Positions 1 through 10,456 are shown, numbered from the stretch's first letter. The stretch: 15,197 nt of DNA from Scedosporium boydii (GCA_002221725.1 NJFT01000409.1:1-15197), one strand, 5' to 3'. Program-made: numbers and translations. Notes: generated by a model from the sequence alone, not told the origin.

Positions 1-611
1 TTGATAGCTAAGAACATACAAGATGCATTTTATCTGGTTCTCGAGCAATCGTACAAGGCCGTGAGTTTTCCATGTACTCCAGGCTCCGGTTGCCGATTAC
101 GAAGTCAAGAATAGTTGCACAGTTTTCCGCGAGGACCTTAAGCTTAGAAACGCAGATGGTGAATGGTCGAATGCGATTATATGATTGCGCTACGAATCAA
201 CCGGGTTCGTTAGACTGCGGATCAAGATGCACAAAGTGCAGCATGTTCAACATTGAGCATTCATGGATCTTACCTTCATCGGCTGTGCTCACTACATCTA
301 CATGGTATATCAGTGTTTATCAATGTTTCGGACCCAGATTGATTGATATCAGGTTTAGATCGAGCAAGGCGGGTATTTTCTTTTCCTTGGTCTTGCTGGT
401 AGGAGGCCATCTTGTACCGGTACCTCGGAGTTAGCCGCAACACTGCCAAGTCAGTAAGAAACTTGACTCGGGAACCCTCATCAATCAAATTGGGTGCTGA
501 CTCTGGTAGGAAATTGATGGGTGAAGAGTCTAGGACACAGAGACAAAGACCCAGCAAGAGTATGTGAGCAATTGAGTGCTTACTGCTTAGTATCATCAAT
601 AGAGACAGCAT

Positions 612-713
612 CAGGAACAGGAACAGGAACTGAGCCAGGAACATGAACCTTGGGGAAGAACACCGGCATCAACTAACAGGAACAAGAACATGAACAAGAA
701 CAGGAACAAGGAA
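612..713. repeat. GGAACA/AGAACA imperfect microsatellite, two blocks
   Basis: Two blocks, 612-650 and 675-713, are built from 6-bp units of the type CAGGAA, CAAGAA and CATGAA, separated by about 25 bp of unrelated sequence. The units vary at one or two positions, so this is an old, imperfect hexanucleotide array. It lies in no credible reading frame. Confidence 0.75.
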
Positions 714-2002
714 CGCCAAAAGTTAAGTTTAATAGCGCGCATGGAGGTCGATTGATAACCTTAGCAATTCATGATCAAGCATTTGGATCCAGCGCCTAAA
801 TGCTAGCGGCCCGAAGTTGATACATACTGCCACTCCTATGAAGTACACTATTTCCTCCTCTTCATTATTTCCGATCAACCTTACTCCGTTTGCCTGTCCT
901 TTCCGTACTCCGTAAGCAGCTGAAAAAAGGAGGGGGAAGAGGATCGATCGAATCGACGCATCTTGCGTTCGTTCCTGACTGGCGTAGCATCAACTGCGTC
1001 ATCATCCAAGAATTTCTGTTCTTTTGCAGTGGCTGTGCATCCTATTATGGGGTACGCTCTTTTCTCCACCATTAAACCGTGTCAACCCCATCAATGACCA
1101 AGCCATGGTTTTTGGGTATCGCTTGCCGACTGGCCGTGAAGAAGAGGTGGGAATAACTTCTACTACGACGTAGTGAGGCGCCTCCAGCCTGAGTGAGTTT
1201 CTAGACCGACTTAAATCCGAGGTGGTCTAGTCACGTCACAGAGATGGCCTCGCTATGCTGTTGTCGATTGCATTCTCGGCTCATGAGGGATATGCAGGAG
1301 ATTAGAGCCAACACCATGTTAAATATTTTAATACAATTACACCATCAAGGGGGCGTGAAGTACCTAAAGATCAATGGACGATTCCTCGTTTAATATGGGT
1401 ATTACCTTGTCTGGGCATCAGCCTCAGCTGCCAAGCACTTTGGTCCCCCCCATCGCTGCATCACCAGCGGCAAGCAATCCTGGAACGCCAGGCATCAATG
1501 GGGAGAGGGGAAACTAAAAAAGAGAAGAAAATTTTGAGAGACGGAGAGAGCGTGTACACAGGTAGGCCATGGCCCTGTAGGGCATGGGTATTAACGTGCG
1601 CCCATGTCGACCTCCTACACGTCACTGCCAACTTGGCTGGATGTGGTAGGCCAGAAATGGAGGTGTGCTCGTCAATGGAGAAACTAGCCAACGCATCAAT
1701 GGCATCGATTTCTCTTGGAAGGACGTGGTCTGCGGTGAGATAATTGGACAATTGGGCGAGACTGGGATTCCCCCCGCCTTCTTATACTCCTTCAGAGGAA
1801 AAAAATGAAAAATTGAATTTGGAAGGTCGAGAAGCAGGAACAAGAAGCAGGCGATAATACGGCAATCTTGCTTCGCCGTTTCGGCATCTGTGATGAGGGT
1901 ATCAGTCTGGCGGGTCGGAGCCGGAGGGTATCATAATCTCCTTTCTTCACCGAGTCCATTGCTTTTTGTTCTCCCTTGTTTTTTCCATTCCCATGTGTCG
2001 AA

Positions 2003-2032
2003 TGGGAAACGCTGGGAAACACTGGGAAACGC
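2003..2032. repeat. 10-bp tandem repeat, three copies
   Basis: Three consecutive copies of TGGGAAACRC run from 2003 to 2032; the middle copy differs by one base. The first copy also overlaps the right arm of a small inverted repeat (TTCCCAT ... ATGGGAA, 7-bp arms with a 7-nt loop). No function is evident. Confidence 0.75.
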
Positions 2033-2160
2033 TGCCACCTCTTTATTCGATAGGGAGGGAGCGTGCTTTGATGGAGATCAACAAGGAGAGTAATTCTGGC
2101 CTTTTAAACTCTGCAGGGACCTACGAAGTGATAAAGCTGAGGACGAAGTCGTCGTATTTC

Positions 2161-2254
2161 GTCCTTCGTACACAGGTACATCCCGCTTGGACACCAACGA
2201 CGACGAACCAAGACTCATAAACAAAGAGGAGAAGAAGTACGAAGTACGAAGGAC
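2161..2254. repeat. 11-bp inverted repeat, TACGAAGGAC type
   Basis: The 11 bases GTCCTTCGTAC at 2161-2171 are exactly complementary to GTACGAAGGAC at 2244-2254, with 72 bp between the arms. The area around each arm is rich in further TTCGTA and TACGAAG words. This may be a decayed terminal inverted repeat of a small element or simply microsatellite-like spacer sequence. I see no transposase frame between the arms. Confidence 0.5.
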
Positions 2255-2684
2255 ATGAGAATTTATTGGGTATTTCGTACTCGTATTAAACCCTAGAATA
2301 AAGCAAGCAAGTTGAAGATCCAGACTTGCTCTGGCGCAGCCCTACTTCGTCGACCAGCCAGTGGCATCACAGACCCGGTGTATGTACTTGTATTGGCAAA
2401 CGATCATCGCTGCTGAAAACCCCGGCGCTGCAATCATAATATTTGCAATTAAAGAAAAGAAGGCACCAAACAAAGTGACAATCGATGGAATCTCGGCAAG
2501 GGAGGGACATGGAGAAACAGGACTGGCGAAGCAAAACTCATGTCTTGGCCTTAAAAGAACTTCGCCTCTCCGTGGCTCTCTGCCTCTACCTATCTCTGGA
2601 GCGTCAATGGAGTACGAGGAAAGGAACCCGTGCCCTGGAAATATTCAAACTTATATGCCCTGTTTTTAGTTTAAAAAAAGAAGA

Positions 2685-2870
2685 AGTAAAAAAACTTATT
2701 ATTGAATACGGATATATCTAGAGTACTTGGCTCAGTGGGCGTGTGTGACAAGTGGAGAGGAAGGACAGATCAGGCGTAGTAAAAAAACTTATTATTGAAT
2801 ACGGATATATCTAGAGTACTTGGCTCAGTGGGCGTGTGTGACAAGTGGAGAGGAAGGACAGATCAGGCGT
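2685..2870. repeat. perfect 93-bp tandem duplication
   Basis: Positions 2685-2777 and 2778-2870 are identical over the full 93-bp unit by direct reading, and one further base after each copy also matches. Each unit starts with AGT followed by seven A, contains a TATCTAGA word, and ends in CAGGCGT. The absence of any mismatch means the duplication is recent or has been kept uniform by gene conversion; an assembly duplication is also possible. It carries no credible ORF. Confidence 0.95.
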
Positions 2871-3344
2871 ACGCGGAACGAACGAACAACAAGGCCCTCC
2901 CGAGGAGTTTATTTGAGCTATAGGGCCCATCTTAGGTTTTCTCATGCTTTCGGGAATTAGAAACATTAACGCCAAGTCGTACCTCCACCGATGGCGGAAT
3001 ACCGGCAAGATTGCCGTCGACGGACCCGGCACAAGGAGGCTGCGTGTGAAGAGACCGTCCAAAGCACGTCTGTTTCCAGCGCCAATACACTCGGACTTAG
3101 TTCGACGTCATTTCATGTGCTGGGGTCGAGGTGTAGAGATGCGGGAAGAGGCAGTGGGACATGCCGGGGGGCGTGGAGAAGAATCATCTCATGAATCGAT
3201 TGGTTCTATCAGCCATCGAAAAGCCTTGGAAGAGTTTCTCGTTATAAGACAGACTGATATACCTCTCCCATCTCACCCATTTAACCTTGTTAATATCGAA
3301 AAGGGCAAAAAAGCTCCCGTCCCGTCTTATAACCCGAAGTATAG

Positions 3345-3364
3345 CTATAGCTCTTAAGCTATAG
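3345..3364. repeat. perfect short palindrome, 8-bp arms and 4-nt loop
   Basis: CTATAGCT (3345-3352) and AGCTATAG (3357-3364) are exact reverse complements around the loop CTTA. It could form a hairpin in either transcript. It is not followed by a T-run, and terminators of this type are not expected in a fungal nuclear genome, so I give it no function. Confidence 0.7.
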
Positions 3365-3444
3365 ATGGATGCCAAGAGATATGGGAATACAAACCAGCTT
3401 CTCCCTCTCCTCTCCCAAACGCTTGCACTGCTCGTTCGAACTCC

Positions 3445-3515
3445 CGAACCAGCGGAATTGAACCTTGCTTGGTTCGCAGAGGATCCGGGACCGCTGAGTT
3501 AAACACGGGCGGTCC
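3445..3515 (-). other. tRNA-like twin hairpin with Pol III box-like words
   Basis: Two perfect 7-bp stems sit side by side. CGAACCA (3445-3451) pairs with TGGTTCG (3470-3476), and GGACCGC (3488-3494) pairs with GCGGTCC (3509-3515). Read on the minus strand, 3464-3454 is GGTTCAATTCC, an exact match to the tRNA B-box consensus. Positions 3501-3491 read TAACTCAGCGG, close to an A-box. The boxes are about 37 nt apart, a little short, and I could not fold an acceptor stem or a five-pair T-stem, so this is not a functional tRNA as it stands. A relic of a tRNA or of a tRNA-derived SINE is possible; chance is also possible. Confidence 0.3.
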
Positions 3516-4338
3516 AACTATTGCCCAGCCGTACTTTCTTGGTGGAAAAATCTTGGAGGGCAGGAAATAATACGAAAGTGCAGGTGCGAGAACGATCAAC
3601 GCATTTCGTGCTTGAACTAGTAAATGACCCAATCGGCTCGGCGTTGACAAGTCCTTTCTTTTATTCATTTGGCGAACTGCGTAGCGTGTGCCGTGGATCG
3701 AACAAATCTTCGGCTTCGACGAGAGTCAAACATGAAAGAGACGTGCGGTATCTCGACAGCTAGAGCCGCCTGCATCCATGCTTCAGGCTCTACAATGTTG
3801 TATGAGCCTATCTATCAGAGTGAACCCCATCTAGTGTTTATCTTCCACTGCTGGTACTCGAGTTCGCCCACCATTACACAAGAAACCCGTCCGATGAACT
3901 TCGCTTGTCTCAACACCCCACGCTCTGTTTTAACTACGCGAAACCTATCCGTTCTCGCCTCCCACATGCCGAGCATCAAGTGGGAAAAGAGCATCATATG
4001 ATTCGTCAATTCCTCTTTTCATGAGATCTCAAAATGCCATAGCCGCTCTTCCCCGTATAAAGACATTACACACAGACACAGATAGAGAAAAAAAAGCCTA
4101 TCTCAGTGGCCAAGGAAACCCATGGAATACTTGCCCATTACGTTCAAGATGGAAAGATCCCCACCCTCCCTCTTTACCCCAATGTTCCGAGACGCCCGTC
4201 CGTAAGCCAGCCCCGTAATTCGTTCATAAGGAGACAGAAACAAAATAACAAGGTTCCGCGAAAAATCTACACACACCCCTCTCTTAACCACGCGTGGACC
4301 TAACAGATTCCAGCCTCACCAAAGCTCGTCTCCCATTC

Positions 4339-7300
4339 CTAAGCAGCAGCCGAAGCCATAACCCGCTTCTGAAGAGCAAGACACTCAGCGAGATTCAACC
4401 TCTCCGTCTCCTCCGGCATATGCGTACCGCTCGCGACGCACAGCACCGTCATGCCCTCGTCGTACCGGAGCCCCGTCAGGAGCTTGGGCGTGACGAGGAA
4501 GTACTGGCTGTTGTGCTCGCGGCAGGCAATCTCGACCATGCGGTTGTGGACCATGCGTTCGTTGCGGGGGTCCATGCCTTGGTTGATCTCGTCGACTACT
4601 CGGAATGGTGCCTGCGCGCTGCCTTGGAGCGCGAGAAGGAAGAAGGCTGTGGCTACGGTGCGTTCGCCGCCGGATTGGCGTGTAGCGGTAAGGCGGATGA
4701 GTCCCTCTTGTGGCCTGTAGTCGGACAAAAGAAAAGGTGTTAGTGATTTGTCCGTGTAGACAGAGGGGGGAAATCATGTAGGGGCAATCGTACCTGTAGC
4801 TGACCATGACGTGCAAAGCCCATTTCTCAAAGTCCTCATCCTTGTGAAGCCTCACCTCACCAGCACAACCAATCTGCTGAAAGTTGTAACCAAACGCCTC
4901 CGTGACCTTCTCCACGAGCTCGTCGACCCTCGGCTCCCACCTCCGCCGCAAGTCATCAATCTCCGATCCGAGCACCTCAATCTTCCCGCGGCCGAGCTCA
5001 ACTTGCTTCTCCAGCTTAGCGATGGAGGCCACGATCTGGTCGTATTTCTGGAGGGTATTCTGTGGCACGTCCGAAATCATCCCGAGCCTCTCCTCCTCGG
5101 CGGCGATCTCGTCCTCGACGTCGCTGGAGTTCTTGTTCTCGGCGAGTTCCGTAAACTCTTGACCGAATTGCTCCTGGAGCTGCGGGATTAGGTCCCTGAG
5201 ACGCCTAGCTTCTGCTTTGCTCTCCCTCTCGAGAACCCGAGCCGCCTCCAGGTTCCTCCGCTCGGCCTCGCACAGCTCGATGATCGCCCTGGACCTCTCT
5301 TGAAGGCCAGTAACATCAGACTTGGCCTCGATCAGGCAGATGGATGCGTCGATCCAGTCTCTGTGTGCCGTGCGGACGGCTTCGATCGCCTCGCTATGCG
5401 CGAGGGCCGCTCGGAGGAATTGGGCTGCTGCGTCAATGCGCGCCTCGATGAGGCGGTTAGCCTCCGCTTTCGTCTCTCGCATTTCTGCTATGGCCCTTTC
5501 CAGATTTTTCTGCTCGGTTTCTACCAAAAGATATTAGATTACGATTCGCTAATGCCATGCTGGATGGAAAGCAATTGGAAAAGGGTGACTTACCGATCCT
5601 GAGAGGTATTCCTTTCCACCTCGTGTACTGGGCCTGGAGAGCGCCTTTCTCTTCTTTCAGTTGATCCTAAAAAAGCAGGCTGTCAGTGGATAGACCTAGA
5701 TAGAAGGGAGACATCGTCCTTACCAGCTTCGACCTCGCCTCCTCCAGATCCTTCAGTATGCCATCAATTTCCCCCTTCAGCGTCTCCCTTTGGTCGGTTA
5801 GCTCAGAGAACTGAAGTCGAAGTTCGCCTTGCTTCCTCCGAAGCTCCTCTGCCTCCGTCGAATCGACGGGCTGATCCTTCCAAAATGCTGCCGGTCTAAT
5901 GTCTTTGGTAGAGGTTGACTTTCCCGCATCGCCGTACTCCCTGCGATGCATCTTCTTATACAAAGTTCTGCCCGCCGCCCATGAATTAACGTAGTCTTGG
6001 GAGTTGAGCCGTTCGTACTGCCCCTCGCTCAGTTCGTCAAGGGAGATACCGGCTTTATGCAGACCGCTGGTGGCGCAGAATTGAGCCAACAAGAGAGGCG
6101 GTCCATCCATGAACTCAATAGCAAACCCATCGAAGCCCAGGTCTTTGGCTTTCACCGTCGGCTTGAATTCCTCGAGAGACCCTGTGAATGTGCGCAAAGA
6201 AACAGACAACCCCATCTCCTTGATGAACTGCCTACTAAGCTTTGCATGGTCTGCCCTGGTCTGCGCGGTGAAGCAAACGAGGTCTCGCTTCTGAAGCATG
6301 GCCTGGATATGATCGGAGTACTTGTCGTCTCTAACCGAACAAGTAAGCAGTGGCGGTCCAAAGACCTCCTTCTCGAACTCGTCAGCATGCTGCTGGAGCC
6401 ATTCGTAAGCTCTCAGGGCATCGGCATCGAGGGCCCTCAGGGCAGACAATTGCTTGCCTTGCCGCGTTCCGAGAGCTTCGAGCTGATGTTTTAGGCCTTG
6501 AGCTTGGGTCTTTTTGTCGACCATGTCCTTGGTGATGCTGGTGACCTTGGAGTTAAGGTCATTTAGTTGGCCTTGGAGATCTCTCGCTATATGTTCTTGT
6601 TCTCGCTGTTTGTTGTTGTCAGTTGAGTTTCAAAGCAACGTGAGCCATACCTCAAACATGACCAGCGGCTCTAAACTTACAATCTTCATGTTCCATTCGG
6701 CAGAATCGAACTTGGGAAGCTCGCTCTTTTGCTGGGCCTCGAGCTGGTTGATCTTTCTTCGTATCTCGCCAACAACAGCCTTCTTCTTCCTGTGATTATC
6801 TACCTGGGCCGTGATTGCAGCTTCGTGCTTGGCAACCTCGTCCTCGGCTTGGCGGACACCCTCCAGAAGTCTATCCGCTGCCCGCTCAGCATTACGCAGA
6901 GCTCCTTTACGAGACTCAACAGCAGCGGCAACCTGATCCCGGTACATTTCGCGCTCCGTGACGGCCTGTAGCGAAGGTTCGTTCTCCTCCTCCAGTTGCT
7001 GTACCCGGGCAGTGGCCCTCTCCCTTTCGCCTTTCGCCTCGCGAAACCTTTCCGCCGCTTCGGTGTATTGAGTTGCAGTGAGTGCGGCACGAAGGAGTTC
7101 AACCCTGCGCTGAGCAGCTTCGCGGTCCTTGACCCTATCTACGTCGGCTTGCATGTTTCGCTGGGCGTTTTGAAGACCTTCGAGCCTTTCGGTATCGGCT
7201 CTAACTTGTTTTTGGATCTCTGCCTGATCTTTGTAGAGCTCTTTGAGTCGTAGGTGCCAGTTGATGACATTTTGTGGCGCGGCTGCTCGGAGCATCTCGT

Positions 7301-7994
7301 CGAGAAGTTGTACCTCCCCTAAGCCTGCAAACGCGGCAACCCGATCCTGAGGAAGGAACTGACAGAGGTTGTCGACTTGGATATTGAGGTTTCGGACGAG
7401 GGTCTGGATCTTCTTTTGAGGAGCCTCCCTCCCATTCAGCCAGAACTTTTGAGAGTTGTTTTCTCGCTTGATTCTGAGTTTGATTATGTAGTTTTCTCTG
7501 TCCCGCGGGAGCTTCTTCAGCTCTATCTCAACGAACGCTGTGGGCTTCCCATGCTTGACGAACTCGCTCACGACATCGGCACGGTTGAGGAGCTTCGGCG
7601 AATATCCTAGCCCGAGACATATGGCGTTGACCAGTGTGCTCTTTCCAGTTCCGTTGGGCCCGATTACCATGTTCAGATACGGTCCGGGAAAGAATTCGGC
7701 CTTTGTATATGCGCAAAAGTTATTCACCAGTACTCGAACAACCGATCCGGGCTTGAACTTGTCATCGTCATGGGCGGCCAAATGGCCGTTCAATATCGTT
7801 CCACTCGAACTAGCGAGGTCATGGTTCTCCGACTTAATCCCGTTGCTTGGTCCGTTCCCGCTTCTCCGTGGACGAGGTCGAGAGCGTCTGGACGACTCGG
7901 AGTCATAATCGCTAGCGGTGTGGTGGGAACCCGGCTCCGACTCGTCACCAGAGACGGAGGCGGCGGGGCGTTTCCCGCGTGATACGCGAGACAT
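4339..7994 (-). CDS. SMC5: Smc5, Smc5/6 complex ATPase subunit, five exons
   Basis: Smc5 pairs with Smc6 in the nuclear SMC complex that entraps DNA and supports homologous recombination, repair and replication-fork stability. My spliced model is 7994-6681, 6605-5724, 5666-5594, 5520-4794 and 4714-4339 (stop TAG), giving 1,123 residues, close to the usual 1,050-1,150. The introns are 75, 57, 73 and 79 bp, with GT donors, AG acceptors and CTGAC/CTAAT/CTAAC branch sites, and all junctions keep frame. In order: a disordered Ser/Arg-rich N-terminus (1-80); Walker A GPNGTGKST (112-120); the Smc5-type QFLPQDRV block; coiled coil; hinge (about 520-685); returning coiled coil with many Glu, Arg and Ala; the QQIGCAGEV block; signature RQSGGER (1011-1017); and Walker B ending VVDEINQGMD with D1040 and E1041. 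All ATPase residues are present and nothing indicates decay. The start is the first ATG of the long exon, giving MSRVSRGKRP; its Kozak context is only moderate. The gene is transcribed away from the kinase gene. Confidence 0.96.
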
Positions 7995-8330
7995 CGGGCG
8001 GGCTTTGGCGACGCGGGTCGAGCAGTAGAATTACGGTCGAAGGTAATCAGAAAATTCGAATGAGGTGGCTTTCGCAAATACGCTCTGTCGGCGGTGCTAC
8101 TATCAGAGGGATTGAGGAGGTTGATGAAATGGAGCCACGGGAACGCGATAACCATTTTGTTTGACGCGACAAGCCACCAAAACCGTAAAAGAATTAAGAG
8201 CCTGTTAGGTGGGGCAGCTGTGAAGCCAGTTGCCAGACAGTTGGGGTCGCTCCATTGTCGAGCACGTCCCCACCCAAGGGGTCCGCTTAGTCACCACAAA
8301 CTTTCCCTTTTTGGCTCGCCGCTTGCTTGA
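7995..8330 (-). promoter_or_regulatory. SMC5 upstream region with ACGCG motifs
   Basis: Three ACGCG cores lie within about 175 bp upstream of the SMC5 ATG, at 8011-8015, 8143-8147 and 8164-8168. ACGCG is the core of the MluI cell-cycle box bound by MBF-type factors at G1/S in yeasts, and DNA repair and cohesion genes are typical targets. None of the three is the full ACGCGT palindrome, and the region is GC-rich enough for some chance matches. A cell-cycle promoter is therefore an inference. I could not place a TATA box. Confidence 0.3.
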
Positions 8331-10261
8331 GATGGGGTGCTAGTTTTGGCAGCGGCAGTCCCGAAACACAACATCCCCAGGCCTTGATCCGATCCTCCTC
8401 CGTCCCCTCCACAGCGTTCGACCCACGGGTCAGTCTACTTTACCTACCATCCTTTTCGCTCGGCAAGTTTCAGTGACAATCCCACGCCTTACGTGGTTTT
8501 CCTAATTTCTAGGCATTTTCGCTGTCTTCCTATATTTTGACATTGTTTATTTGATAAAAGAAAAGGTTCAATGTCCGTCTAATTGCTGTACAACTAATGG
8601 CGGCTTCTGTATGCCTTGGAAGGCCTTATTCTAATCTAGCGTCGTGATATCTCCATTACTAGCTCCCTCTCTTCGATTTGATTTATCCGAGCATAATCTT
8701 CAGTGCTAGAGGCATAGAGAGCCGATAGAAACAGAACAGGGAAAATAAAAAGTGGAAAGGCGGATGTAAAAGAGGCAAAAGAAAGAGAATAATAAGGTAG
8801 AATGGAGAAAAATCGACCTCAGATTTGTGTAAAGCCGGCTGAGTTTTGAAGTAGAAGCCACTTGGATCTGCTCCCCGCCTTTCCCATGCCCTTGCGGGCA
8901 AGTTCTCTGGGCATCATAATAGGTCATGAGAAAAGAGCAGATATTACACGAGCTTGATAGATGGAAGGAAAGAAGGAAGGAATGTATGGGGCCAAAATGG
9001 CCTAGGCCTTTATATATATTTGTGGCAAGGACCCTCAATTCTTAAATCATGTGCCAATCACAAAAGACTCATTCTCAAGCAGAGATGAGGCCCCTAGACC
9101 AACATTGCTGGCGGATAATAAATTCTATAGTTTATTATGGCTGCTACGTGCAAAACTAGGTTATGGTTGAGTGAGGACCTTGGGTTTAGACCTTGGCGGA
9201 GGACTGTTAGATTTGGTATCAGGCAGCATGCATCGATCCAGACGCCATGGCGGTTGCGGAGACGCCCAAGAGCGTTATAGAGAGCTTGGATCGGCGTTTC
9301 CTATCCAAAGGATCTCCTCCCAAGAGAGTGATATCCTGCTACATAATACCGAGTTGGGGCCTCTTGCATCGGGGCTCCGCATCGAGATATGAACGGCATC
9401 CTCATCCTATTGTCCATCCCCATAATCGCGTCGAAAATCCTTTTCAATAGACCAAAAATACTCCGAATAGCTGTACCGGCGTGGATACATAGATTCGAAA
9501 TTGAGCTTGAAGAGGATGGGGAGAACCGATGAGCAGGAGAGACGTGGATTGGGACGAGAGGACGTTGACAATGAACACGAGCAATAGAAGCTAAAAATAG
9601 GCTCAAGGTGGTACAGGCCTTCGAGGACTTCCCCTGCCTACACGTGACCAAACTTAGAGAAGCAACGACATCCTTCGTAACGGATATCAAGGTCACCCCT
9701 GTTTGGGAATGAGACAACCACTTAAACTAGAGGGAATCGCCCGGGTTCCGAGACCAAAAAAGACCCGGGAAGTACTGTTATGCCATATTCTGTGCTTCAG
9801 GATTTTACGCATTCTCTACATGGATCCCTCTCGGCGCGATCCGAGGCAGGCCCCTCATGCCTCTGGGCCCATAATGTGGGATGCCTCGTGGCCATTATCC
9901 TCCCCTTCCTTCCGGAATCACGACGGGTCATCTCGAACTCTCCGGAATGGCTTTAATAAGCTTTCCACCCTCGGTATCCCGGGATAATTAGAGTCGTTAT
10001 TTTAACCACATCTCTCGTCTGGTGCCCTGGCTCGGAAAGATGTCTCTGCCGCTCATGATTCCTAGAGCTGAGAGGCGTTCCGAATACCCCATAGACTCAT
10101 AGTCGACATCCACTAATATGCCCAGTTTCCCATCCACTTAGAGCCTGCCCGGGCGATAAGATGGGACCCGTCAAACTCGGACAAAATGGACACCCCCCAC
10201 GCCAAGACAAGCAGGACAGTCCCTCGATCTCTGCATATCATACATCACGTCACTCGTCAGT
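8331..10261. other. long spacer between divergent genes
   Basis: No gene is recognisable here. Reading frames on both strands are short; several of the longer ones (for example 9717-9301 and 9038-8706, minus) open with TTG rather than ATG. Purine-rich low-complexity DNA lies at 8735-8815 and 8960-8985, and a TATATATA run at about 9011-9020. Single CACGTG (near 9642) and ATCACGTCAC (near 10243) words could be transcription-factor sites, but nothing links them to a particular gene. Confidence 0.55.
9115..9138. repeat. AT-rich perfect hairpin, 8-bp arms
   Basis: ATAATAAA at 9115-9122 and TTTATTAT at 9131-9138 are exact reverse complements around an 8-nt loop. It lies in AT-rich spacer with no adjacent gene. 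A role as a replication or cruciform site is speculative. Confidence 0.6.
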
Positions 10262-10456
10262 ATGAACCAGTGCTTGGCTCTTAACAGTTATGAATTGAGC
10301 TGCGGCATTAGCCCTCACAAACTCTCTGAGGCAGATAGACAGGCAAAAATCCAAGATGCATTCTTGAGATTAGAAGCTAAATATGCACTTCAGATCACAT
10401 CAATGCATCAGGTACCTAAATCCGATCTACAAGAAGTGCTTTTCCCAATACACTAA
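10262..10456 (+). pseudogene. small ORF resembling a psq/pogo-type HTH, possible transposase relic
   Basis: An ATG-to-TAA frame of 64 codons. The second half of its product, from LSEADRQAKIQDAF to VPKSDLQEVL, has the layout of the psq-type helix-turn-helix at the start of pogo/Fot1/Tc1-family fungal transposases. That layout is a first helix of the form AKIQ-x-A-x-x-x-L, a variable linker, and a recognition helix starting VP-x-S-x-LQ-x-x-L. The expected CENP-B-type second domain and DDE catalytic domain do not follow in any frame, so if the resemblance is real this is a terminal fragment. The first 20 residues do not resemble the family. I rely on remembered family patterns, so this is tentative; a chance ORF is the main alternative. 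Confidence 0.25.

Larger units (their letters stand above)
1..2684. other. gene-poor spacer, left part
   Basis: I see no defensible gene in this stretch. Open frames on both strands are short (at most about 120 codons), overlap each other in several frames, show no recognisable domain and are not linked by convincing splice signals. Base composition is mixed, with AT-rich patches (for example around 1318-1345) and short direct and inverted repeats annotated separately. TACTCCGTA and TACGAAGTAC-like words occur near 885-915 and 2155-2275; I regard such words as common in filamentous-fungal spacers. A rapidly evolving gene or a noncoding RNA cannot be excluded without transcripts. Confidence 0.6.
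2871..4338. other. gene-poor spacer downstream of SMC5
   Basis: This is the 3' side of the SMC5 gene and contains no recognisable gene. The longest ATG-initiated frame is 2944-3357 (137 codons, plus strand). It has no identifiable domain, a low-complexity basic composition, and ends inside a palindrome at 3345-3364. A perfect 10-bp palindrome CCACGCGTGG lies at 4288-4297, about 40 bp past the SMC5 stop. I could not place a poly(A) signal for SMC5; no AATAAA occurs close to the stop on the minus strand. Confidence 0.55.

Noticed and set aside
2944..3357. 137-codon ATG-initiated plus-strand ORF
   Set aside because: It has no recognisable domain, its composition resembles translated spacer, overlapping frames are also open, and it ends within a palindrome. 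Kept only as part of the spacer description.
3445..3515. Functional tRNA gene
   Set aside because: B-box and hairpins are present but I could not pair an acceptor stem or a five-base T-stem; retained only as a possible relic.
4288..4297. CCACGCGTGG palindrome containing a full ACGCGT box
   Set aside because: It lies past the SMC5 stop and far from any recognised promoter, so a single site there is no basis for a regulatory call.
4385..5527. 380-codon minus-strand frame as a separate gene
   Set aside because: Its first two thirds are SMC5 exon 4, its apparent start is TTG inside an intron acceptor, and its tail is SMC5 intron 4 plus exon 5 read in a wrong frame.
5997..6494. 165-codon plus-strand frame antisense to SMC5
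   Set aside because: It lies opposite the conserved SMC5 hinge exon and shows no domain; GC-rich coding DNA often leaves such shadow frames.
9301..9717. 138-codon minus-strand frame
   Set aside because: It opens with TTG, has no splice support, and its only suggestive part (a short amphipathic stretch near IFGLLKRIFDAIMG) is too brief to assign to a family.
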